Shown: positions 53,226 through 59,736 of the stretch, piece by piece | Numbering within the stretch: the stretch's first letter is position 1 | Layout of the letters: each line of letters opens with the position of its first letter | Source of the DNA: Candidatus Kapaibacterium sp. | GTDB lineage: Bacteria > Bacteroidota > Ignavibacteria > Kapaibacteriales > UBA2268 | Direction: 5' to 3' | NCBI GenBank assembly: GCA_026418625.1 | Contig: JAOABA010000037.1 | Coordinates: 1 to 59,736, forward strand | Length of the DNA stretch: 59,736 bases | Notes under the pieces: generated by a model | Database searches by the model: none | What the model was told of the DNA's origin: nothing | Seen by the model: the letters and a program-made list of their open reading frames with translations, nothing else | Program-made: the position numbers and the translations under genes

Positions 53226-53854
53226 AATGTTATTGATTTTAAAATAATAAGGGTATGTTTATCCTTTCAAAAAAAATTCAAACAAGAGATAACGACTTCC
53301 GCAGGGGATACATAACAAGCTTTCCTGTCATTGCTGTGCTTGACCCTGTGTAAAAGTATAAAAAATTATAGTAAGTCACTCTGAACGAAGTGAAGAGTCC
53401 ATTTTCTATTAGCTAATGAGAAAAAAATATTATATGGTTCCTTCCAAATTTCCTTTGTCAGAATAGCTATATTGTATTTGATTCTCGCAGAGACCGCAAA
53501 GAAAAAGGCAGAGTTCGCAGAGTTTTTCAAGCTCTTATTAATTTTTTCAAAAATGGATTTCAAATGAAAAAAATTTTGTTAGGCTCTGCGTTCTTTGTGA
53601 ATAATTAATTTTTTTAACTTTCAAGAAATAATTCTCAGCGAGCTCTGCGTGAAATAAAAAAACATTGGTTAAGCTTAGTTGCATCCATTTAAAAACATAT
53701 TGGTTCTTTCCAGACTTTCTTTATCAGTGTATTTGTTTCTCGCAGAGACCGCAAAGAAAAAAGCAGAGTTCGCTGAGTTTTTCAAGAACTATGCTGTTTA
53801 ACCAAAATTAATATCAAATCGAATGGTTAATCTAATTCTTAATATTTATTTGGA
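53226..53854. repeat. Gap with CGCAGAGACCGCAAAG and GAAGTGAAGAGTC repeats
   Basis: No gene in 629 bases. A GTCACTCTGAACGAAGTGAAGAGTC copy lies at 53375-53400. Two near-identical copies of CTCGCAGAGACCGCAAAGAAAAA-GCAGAGTTCGC-GAG lie at 53484-53531 and 53739-53790, with CTCTGCG-type halves between (53581-53656). The element types match those at 17.8-18.2 kb. Confidence 0.7.
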
Positions 53855-54220
53855 TTAAATAATGTTTTCAGGAATAGGCTTTCTACCTAAGTAACCGTCT
53901 TCAATTGAATGATAAAATGAGATATCATCTTCATCGCTTCTCCAGCAAAGAAGGATGGTTTTATTATCAAACTTAGCAGGAAAATCAACTAAACCATATT
54001 CGAAATTCCAATCCTTATAAAAGCAACCAAGAGATTCCAATTCATTAATGTAATTCAATAATCTGTTTTTCAATTCGATGAATAATTCATTGCTTTCAGC
54101 CCTATCCTGTAGTTTCATAGCAAGAAGTTTTAATTCCTGACCGGATTTTAAAATATCATTAACAATTTTTCGGATAAGGGGCAAAGTATTTCGTGCTTCA
54201 GTCAAAGTGAAATATTTCAT
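53855..54220 (-). CDS. DUF2203 family protein
   Basis: 121 residues. The start KYFTLTEARNTLPLIRKIVN, a helical middle, and the C-terminal GLVDFPAKFDNKTILLCWRS followed by EDDISFYHSIEDGYLGRKPI are the DUF2203 pattern. Function is unknown; small, cytoplasmic. Its ATG directly follows the stop of the SDR gene, so the two are translationally coupled. Confidence 0.8.
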   Translation of the reverse strand: MKYFTLTEARNTLPLIRKIVNDILKSGQELKLLAMKLQDRAESNELFIELKNRLLNYINELESLGCFYKDWNFEYGLVDFPAKFDNKTILLCWRSDEDDISFYHSIEDGYLGRKPIPENII

Positions 54221-54988
54221 TTAGTTGCTCTTTTTGTTTAAAATATAAGGATTTGCCTGATCTGTTGGCGTTATTAATATATCCTGAATCATAACATGCT
54301 GAGGTCTGCTAACTGCAAAAAGAACTATTTCTGCAATGTCCTTTCCAGTTAAAGGAGTATAACCTTCATAAATTTTCTTTGCTCTTTCTTTGTCGCCTCG
54401 AAATCTTACCTCAGAAAATTCAGTTTCAACCAAACCGGGATCAACATTTGTAACTTTTATACCAGTGCCATTTAAATCAATAATCATTCCTTCGGAAAGG
54501 GCTTTAACAGCAAATTTTGTTGCGCAGTAAACATTACCTCCGGGATAAACATATCGTCCAGCTAAGGAAGCAATATTGACAATATGTCCTTCGCCACGTT
54601 TTATCATATCAGGTAATAAAAGGCGAGTCATATAAAGCAATCCTTTTATGTTTGTGTCGATCATCTCTTCCCAGTTTTCAAGGACTCCATCCTGAATTTT
54701 TTCGATACCACGAGCCAACCCAGCATTATTTATCAAAACATCAATATTTTTCCATTCTTGAGGCAAGTTATTAATTACTTTTTCGACGGATTTAAAGTTT
54801 CTTACGTCGCACTCAATACTAAATGACTCAGTCCCAAATTTTTTTAATAAATCAGCAGATAGTTTAATAAGTTTTTCTCTTCTTCTTGCTAATAAAATAA
54901 GTCTTGCACCTGCTTCGGCAAAAATCTCGGCACAGGCTTGACCTATACCAGCAGATGCTCCAGTTATAAAAATAGTTTTGAATTTCAT
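54221..54988 (-). CDS. Short-chain dehydrogenase/reductase
   Basis: About 255 residues from the ATG at 54988 (a further frame start at 55000 is less likely). The Rossmann motif is TGASAGIGQA (Gly-x3-Gly-x-Gly), the NNAG motif is LINNAGLARG, Ser lies in VNIASLAGRYVYPG, and the catalytic pair is Tyr-x3-Lys in YCATKFAV. It resembles YdfG-like serine/3-hydroxypropionate dehydrogenases. The substrate is not known. It is coupled to the DUF2203 gene. Confidence 0.9.
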   Translation of the reverse strand: MKFKTIFITGASAGIGQACAEIFAEAGARLILLARRREKLIKLSADLLKKFGTESFSIECDVRNFKSVEKVINNLPQEWKNIDVLINNAGLARGIEKIQDGVLENWEEMIDTNIKGLLYMTRLLLPDMIKRGEGHIVNIASLAGRYVYPGGNVYCATKFAVKALSEGMIIDLNGTGIKVTNVDPGLVETEFSEVRFRGDKERAKKIYEGYTPLTGKDIAEIVLFAVSRPQHVMIQDILITPTDQANPYILNKKSN

Positions 54989-55071
54989 CCCTAATCTCAA
55001 AAATTTAAGAATTAAAAAATCAAAAATATAAAAATAGTATGATTGAATAAACAGAAAAAACCAGAGATCTT

Positions 55072-56265
55072 TTAATCTTTGATGAACATATCTTTCACTT
55101 TGTCAAAGAAATCTTTATCTTTGGTATTGGCTTTTCTTTTAGGAGAAATATTAGGAGATTGAGCAAGTTCTTTAATCAAGCCTTTTTCCTTTGAATTAAT
55201 ATTTTGTGGGATAAAGATATTAACGATGACAATTTGGTCTCCTTTACCATAGCTATTCAAATGGGGAATTCCCTTACCTTTGAGTTTAATTGCGTGACCG
55301 GGCTGGGTTCCGGGGTCTATTTTAATCTTCTCAGGACCGTATAGAGTTGGAATTTCTACTTCTGAGACAAGGACTGCTTCAGGGAAGCTAACAAGAAGTC
55401 TATATACCACATCGTTGTTATGGCGTTCGAAGTAAGGATGATCTTTTTCCTGAATAACAACAAGTAAATCACCGGGATCACCGCCTCTTTTTCCGGCATT
55501 GCCCTTACCTCTGATAGGCAAATAATTTCCTTCCTCAACGCCGGCTGGTATGTTGATTTTTTCGGTGTCTTCAGCCATAACTCTGCCTTCGCCAGAGCAA
55601 TCTTTACAAGGATCGGTTATAATTTGACCGCTACCATTGCAGGTTGGGCAAGTTGAGATATTAACAAATTGTCCAAACATAGTTCGTGAAACCTGTCTTA
55701 TTTGACCAGAGCCATTACAAGCAGAACAGCGTCGGTAGCCCTGAGAGCTACTTGCGCCTGTGCCTTTGCAGGTTTTGCAAGTAACCCAGTGTTTGTATTT
55801 GATTTGCTTTTCAACGCCATTAGCAATTTCTTCAAGTGTTAAAGGCATTTGGATTCGCAAGTCTGAGCCTCTCTCGGCAAGACCTCTGCCTGAAGAACTT
55901 CTTCTGTTACTGGAACCGAAAGATTCGAATCCAGAATTATTTCCAAAGAAATCATCGAAAATACTGCTTCCTCTGAAAACATCGTTGAAAGCAGAAAAGA
56001 TATCTTCGAATCTCGAGTAGGAATGGAAATCGTAACCGGCTCTTAATCCATCGTGTCCATATCTATCATAGCGACTTCTTTTGTCATTATCAATAAGGAC
56101 TTCGTAGGCTTCAGCAGCCTCTTTGAATTTTTCTTCGGCTTCTTTATCGTCAGGATTTCTGTCAGGGTGATATTTTAAAGCAAGTTTTCTGTAAGCTGAC
56201 TTAATTTCTTCGGGTGTGGAGTTTCTACTAACTCCAAGGATCTCGTAATAGTCCCTTTTACTCAT
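55072..56265 (-). CDS. dnaJ: Chaperone protein DnaJ
   Basis: 397 residues from the ATG at 56265. The J domain has the HPD motif in [11 protein letters not shown] Gly/Phe- and Ser-rich linker follows (about 75-135). The zinc-finger domain has four CxxCxGxG repeats ([32 protein letters not shown]). The C-terminal substrate domains complete the full-length type. It stimulates DnaK ATPase. Its start overlaps the grpE stop by 8 bases. Confidence 0.96.
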   Translation of the reverse strand: MSKRDYYEILGVSRNSTPEEIKSAYRKLALKYHPDRNPDDKEAEEKFKEAAEAYEVLIDNDKRSRYDRYGHDGLRAGYDFHSYSRFEDIFSAFNDVFRGSSIFDDFFGNNSGFESFGSSNRRSSSGRGLAERGSDLRIQMPLTLEEIANGVEKQIKYKHWVTCKTCKGTGASSSQGYRRCSACNGSGQIRQVSRTMFGQFVNISTCPTCNGSGQIITDPCKDCSGEGRVMAEDTEKINIPAGVEEGNYLPIRGKGNAGKRGGDPGDLLVVIQEKDHPYFERHNNDVVYRLLVSFPEAVLVSEVEIPTLYGPEKIKIDPGTQPGHAIKLKGKGIPHLNSYGKGDQIVIVNIFIPQNINSKEKGLIKELAQSPNISPKRKANTKDKDFFDKVKDMFIKD

Positions 56266-56989
56266 TATTTTGATCCCCCTTGTTTGCTTCTGGTTCACCT
56301 GAAGAAATAACTACTTTTGCGTGCCTTATAACCTTGTCTCTTAGCATATAACCGGGCTGAAATTCCTGCACAACATACCCTTCGGGAAATTCTGAGGGTA
56401 TGGACATAAGAGCATCGTGGTAATCTACGTTGAAAGGCTTCCCGACAGAGCTATCCATTTGCTTAACGCCTGCTTCGGATAAAATTTTATTAGCATTGTT
56501 ATATATCATTTCAATTCCCTGACGGAGTGAATCGAAATCTGCATTAGTCTTTGCAGCTTCAAGTGCTTTTGAGAAATCATCCATCAAAGGAAGCAAACTT
56601 GTAATCAATCTTTCGTTGGCATAATCAATCAGTTCCTGCTTTTCTTTAATTGTCCTTCTTCTAAGATTTTCAAATTCTGCAGCTTTTCTGATTAATTGAT
56701 CTTTTAAATCGTCTCTTTCGGATTCTAATTGCTTGATTTTTTCCATAAGCTCTTCATAAAATTTTTCAGGAACTTCTTCAACTTGTGTTTCTTCAATCTC
56801 AACTTGTGTATTGTTGATTTCTTTATCTTCAACTATATCGTTATCTGATTTCTCTTGTTCCTGAGCTTTTGAGAAAGAAACAGGAATTCTTCTGCTTCCT
56901 TCATTTTTCAGGTAAGCATTATAAAGATCTTTAACTTTGTTTGAAGTCGGTCTTAATGGTTTCTTTTTATTGTCTTTATTGTCACTCAT
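56258..56989 (-). CDS. grpE: Nucleotide exchange factor GrpE
   Basis: 243 residues. A disordered, acidic N-terminus (about 1-80), a long dimerising helix (about 80-150) with [20 protein letters not shown], and the C-terminal head domain with [16 protein letters not shown] and [17 protein letters not shown]. GrpE releases ADP from DnaK. It lies between hrcA and dnaJ, as in many hrcA-grpE-dnaJ operons; dnaK is not in the window. Confidence 0.96.
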   Translation of the reverse strand: MSDNKDNKKKPLRPTSNKVKDLYNAYLKNEGSRRIPVSFSKAQEQEKSDNDIVEDKEINNTQVEIEETQVEEVPEKFYEELMEKIKQLESERDDLKDQLIRKAAEFENLRRRTIKEKQELIDYANERLITSLLPLMDDFSKALEAAKTNADFDSLRQGIEMIYNNANKILSEAGVKQMDSSVGKPFNVDYHDALMSIPSEFPEGYVVQEFQPGYMLRDKVIRHAKVVISSGEPEANKGDQNNE

Positions 56990-57080
56990 AAATATTTTCG
57001 TTTAATTTCACAACTTTTTAGAGACGAATAATGAATAATTTATCTTGTTTTTTTGAGAAGATAATTAAAAATCGAATTTC

Positions 57081-58118
57081 TTATTGCTTTTCAGATAATT
57101 CAGAGATAATATCTGTTACGTATTGAACCAAAGAAGTAATTTTTGAGTAGTTCATTCTTTTTGGTCCTATCAAACCAATAGAACCAGTGGCAGAACCGTA
57201 TTTATAATTAGAAATTATAAGGCTGTAATCTTCAAAAAGTTCATTTTTTATTTCTTTTCCGATTAAAATCTGCGGAGATTTGTCACTAGTATCATAAGTA
57301 TCAAAAATATGAATGATGATATCCTCGTTTTCAATGAGTTCAATCACGCTACGAACTTTTTCCAAATCACCAAATTCAGGATGTTTTAGTAAGTTCTGAG
57401 TTCCTGAAATGTGAATTCTATCAGATTGATAGGGGTTTTTAAAAAGCTTATCTATTGAATCAATAAAAAGACGAATCAGTGGAGCATCCACCTGATTAAA
57501 ATCACTAATGATATCTTTGAAATTATCGCGTATGTATTTAAGCGGTTTTCCAGAAATTTTTTCGTTAATGAATCTTGACAATTCATCTAAATTTTTTTCA
57601 TTAACCTCGAAATTTACTTCCAAAGTAACAGTTCTGACGATGTTCGAATCGAGAGCTATAACAACAAGAAGTCTGTTTGATGTTATATAAATTAATTCAA
57701 TTTTAAAAACAATCAAATCAGTAATATGAGGTAGCTCGACAATACTTAGATATTTAGATAACATTCCAAGAAGTTTTGATGCATCTTTGAGGATATCCTC
57801 AGAAATATTAGGATTAAGAGAATTTCTTAAAGCTTCAATTTCCTTCTGGCTAAGAACCTCTCTTTTCATCAGGGAGTCAACATAGAATCTATAACCCTTA
57901 TCAGTTGGGACTCTGCCAGCGGAAGTATGAGGGTGACTGATTAATTCCATTTCTTCTAAGTCTGCCATAACGTTTCGAATTGTAGCAGGGCTTAATTTAT
58001 AATCGCCTTCAAGATATTTAGACAGACTTCGAGAACCCACCGGTGTAGCATTCAAAATATAAAGGTGGATAATAGTCCTTAAAATATCAATTTCCCTTTG
58101 GTTTAATTCCCTCAACAT
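57081..58118 (-). CDS. hrcA: Heat-inducible transcription repressor HrcA
   Basis: About 345 residues from the ATG at 58118; the frame opens earlier from a TTG at 58139. The N-terminal winged helix (LNQREIDILRTIIHLYILNA, then GSRSLSK and SPATIRNVMADLEEMEL) is followed by a GAF-like regulatory domain and a conserved IGLIGPKRMNYSKITSLVQY end. HrcA binds CIRCE operators to repress heat-shock genes. I could not find a CIRCE sequence upstream; an unrelated inverted repeat lies at 58225-58250. Confidence 0.96.
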   Translation of the reverse strand: MLRELNQREIDILRTIIHLYILNATPVGSRSLSKYLEGDYKLSPATIRNVMADLEEMELISHPHTSAGRVPTDKGYRFYVDSLMKREVLSQKEIEALRNSLNPNISEDILKDASKLLGMLSKYLSIVELPHITDLIVFKIELIYITSNRLLVVIALDSNIVRTVTLEVNFEVNEKNLDELSRFINEKISGKPLKYIRDNFKDIISDFNQVDAPLIRLFIDSIDKLFKNPYQSDRIHISGTQNLLKHPEFGDLEKVRSVIELIENEDIIIHIFDTYDTSDKSPQILIGKEIKNELFEDYSLIISNYKYGSATGSIGLIGPKRMNYSKITSLVQYVTDIISELSEKQ

Positions 58119-58224
58119 TTTACGATTTTTAAAAGTCAAGCAATTCTAAAGACGATTAAAAAAAATTTTTGATAGAAATATAATATTATTTGTTGATTAT
58201 TTGATTATTATTATTATATTTAGT

Positions 58225-58250
58225 TATCTAATATAACAATTTATTAGATA
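58225..58250. promoter_or_regulatory. Inverted repeat in the hrcA / NHL divergent promoter region
   Basis: TATCTAATA (58225-58233) and TATTAGATA (58242-58250), a perfect 9-bp-arm repeat with an 8-base spacer. The architecture is like CIRCE (9-N9-9) but the sequence is not TTAGCACTC/GAGTGCTAA. It lies about 107 bases upstream of hrcA and about 92 bases upstream of the NHL gene. Chance is possible in AT-rich DNA. Confidence 0.4.
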
Positions 58251-58341
58251 GAATAATAAAAATAAAGTAAACGAAAAAAGAAAACTTAGTCCCTTGATAT
58301 AAACAATAGTCCTTTCATTATTCACTATTTTAGGAGATTCT

Positions 58342-59736
58342 ATGAAAAAGTTTACTTTTCTTCTTTCTTTTTGTTTTATTATTTTTTCATCAAGTTTGTC
58401 ATTTTCCCAATGGACAAACGGGCAGAATGCAATGAATGTAATTGGGCAGCCAAATTTCACTTCGAATCAAGGCAATACAACACAAAATGGTTATGGTTCA
58501 GTTTTATCCCTTTGGTATCCTGGTAATTCGACAGCCATAGACGTTGTTAATGGAAAAATGTATGTTGCAGATCCTGCCGCTAATAGAGTTTTAAGATATA
58601 ATTGGCCCATAACAGGAAATCAACCTTATGCTGATTTGGTTTTTGGACAAGCTGATTTTACATCAAATCAACCCAATCGAGGCAGTTCAGTCGCAGCAAA
58701 TACTTTAAATAGACCAGTTGGTTTAGCTGTATCTTCTAATGGAACTTTATGGATATCAGATGCCGGTAACAATAGAATATTAAAATTCAATAATGCACAT
58801 TCATTATCTTCTAATGGACCAAATGCTGATGTAGTTCTTGGGCAACCTAATATGACCTCAACATCTTGTATAACTACTCAATCTGGTTTATGTCAACCTT
58901 ATGGTATCACATTAGATCAAACCGGAAATTTATGGGTTGCTGATTATTACAATAATAGAGTGTTGAAATACAATAATGCTGCTTCCAAAACAAATGGAGC
59001 TAATGCAGATGGGGTATTGGGACAGTCCAACTTTGTATCAAACCTTGAAGCTTTCGGACAAGATGGAATGTTTTATCCAAGTAGTGTAGCTATGAGCGGA
59101 GCTACACTATTTGTAGCTGATTATATGAATCATAGGGTTCTTAAGTTTGACAATGCTGCTTCAAAATCGAATGGAGCCAATGCTGACGGCGTTCTCGGAC
59201 AAAATGATTTTGTCTCTAGAATACAAGGAGCAACCCAAAGCAATTTTTACGGTCCAAATGGAATTGAAGTTGATATTAATGGAAATTTATATGTTGCTGA
59301 TGTTGATATTCACAGGGTAACTATCTTTCTTAATGCTGCTTCAAAATCGAACGGTGCAAATGCTGATTATGTTCTTGGACAATCGGATTTTACAAGTTTC
59401 CTAAATGGAACAACTCAAAATAAATTTTCTTATCCCGGAGGAGTTTCAGTTGATAATAATTTAGGGTGCATTTTAGTTCACGATAGTTATAATAATAGAG
59501 TATTAGTATTTCAATCAAATAGGTCATTCACAGCAGGCAGTGGATTTCCAAGCACACAGGCAAGCAATATAACACCCTCTGAGCTAAGAGCAACCTCTAT
59601 GGGCTTAACTTGGAATAAAGGAAACGGTGCCGGTAGTTTCTTGGTAGTCAAAGCAAACGACCCATTAGCTGTTGCAGATCTTCCTCGATATGGAACATCA
59701 TATAGTAGCTATAACACTAACTTTTCTTCTGCTCCA
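58342..59736 (+). CDS. NHL-repeat secreted beta-propeller protein, N-terminal part
   Basis: 465 codons are open from an ATG at 58342, preceded by TAGGAG, to the window edge, so the C-terminus lies outside. A signal peptide (FTFLLSFCFIIFSSSLSFSQ) is followed by at least five blade repeats of NHL type: YVADPAANRVLRYN, WISDAGNNRILKFN, WVADYYNNRVLKYN, FVADYMNHRVLKFD and YVADVDIHRVTIF. A second repeat unit, (N/S)GANADGVLGQ-x-F, recurs between blades. A Fn3-like part starts near residue 415 (ASNITPSELRATSMGLTWNK). A sorting tail may follow outside the window. Confidence 0.85.
   Translation, partial: MKKFTFLLSFCFIIFSSSLSFSQWTNGQNAMNVIGQPNFTSNQGNTTQNGYGSVLSLWYPGNSTAIDVVNGKMYVADPAANRVLRYNWPITGNQPYADLVFGQADFTSNQPNRGSSVAANTLNRPVGLAVSSNGTLWISDAGNNRILKFNNAHSLSSNGPNADVVLGQPNMTSTSCITTQSGLCQPYGITLDQTGNLWVADYYNNRVLKYNNAASKTNGANADGVLGQSNFVSNLEAFGQDGMFYPSSVAMSGATLFVADYMNHRVLKFDNAASKSNGANADGVLGQNDFVSRIQGATQSNFYGPNGIEVDINGNLYVADVDIHRVTIFLNAASKSNGANADYVLGQSDFTSFLNGTTQNKFSYPGGVSVDNNLGCILVHDSYNNRVLVFQSNRSFTAGSGFPSTQASNITPSELRATSMGLTWNKGNGAGSFLVVKANDPLAVADLPRYGTSYSSYNTNFSSAP

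Overview
This AT-rich window looks like a chromosomal segment from a Bacteroidota/Chlorobi-group bacterium, most likely an Ignavibacteria- or Kapabacteria-like lineage. The evidence is several secreted proteins with type IX secretion (T9SS) C-terminal sorting domains, a T9SS plug-domain protein, bacillithiol (bshB1) and futalosine-menaquinone-like (MqnA) genes, weak and variable Shine-Dalgarno sites, and many dispersed intergenic palindromes. The exact taxon cannot be fixed from sequence alone. No rRNA, CRISPR array or intact insertion sequence was seen. There is one tRNA, tRNA-Leu(UAG).

Layout. 1-8.7 kb: the 5' part of an IgGFc-binding-like secreted protein, an SpoU RNA methyltransferase, an MqnA-like protein, a large CotH/lamin-tail secreted protein, an outer-membrane barrel protein, and a NIF3/zinc-ribbon pair ending in a good terminator candidate. 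8.8-11.4 kb: a two-gene metal-transport operon (soluble MgtE-N/CBS protein plus a divergent NRAMP transporter). It is preceded by a leader with two mutually exclusive perfect pairings, one of which covers the ribosome binding site. 11.4-22.1 kb: T9SS plug protein, clpX, clpP, lemA plus DUF2207, a GH51-like arabinofuranosidase with a sorting tail, trigger factor and tRNA-Leu. 22.5-28.8 kb: a frame-disrupted Cys-rich secreted protein gene with a C12 tract, a BNR-like secreted protein, a LOG-family hydrolase, a repeat-rich gap and a SpoIIE-type phosphatase. 29-36 kb: three small toxin-antitoxin loci, an ECF sigma/anti-sigma pair, serS, rpiB and bshB1. 35.6-41.4 kb: a ferredoxin/DUF4405 pair beside a nonsense-disrupted Crp-like regulator, DUF4139, YdeI-like and M28 peptidase genes, then about 1.1 kb of palindromes and T9SS-tail fragments. 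41.5-45.8 kb: response regulator-kinase, dnaB, an FlgO-like protein, an Hpt protein and an eroded toxin-antitoxin locus. 45.9-53.2 kb: a Mu-like phage head, lysis and fibre block. 53.9-59.7 kb: DUF2203, an SDR, hrcA-grpE-dnaJ and the start of an NHL-repeat secreted protein.

Themes. Protein quality control is well represented (ClpXP, trigger factor, HrcA-GrpE-DnaJ). So is T9SS cargo, with four proteins carrying full or partial sorting tails. The most interesting observations are the structured leader of the metal operon, dispersed repeats that carry the last ~26 codons of a T9SS sorting domain beside near-perfect palindromes, the phage block that has head and lysis genes but no terminase, tail tube, sheath or transposase, and the C12 tract at the start of a broken secreted-protein gene.
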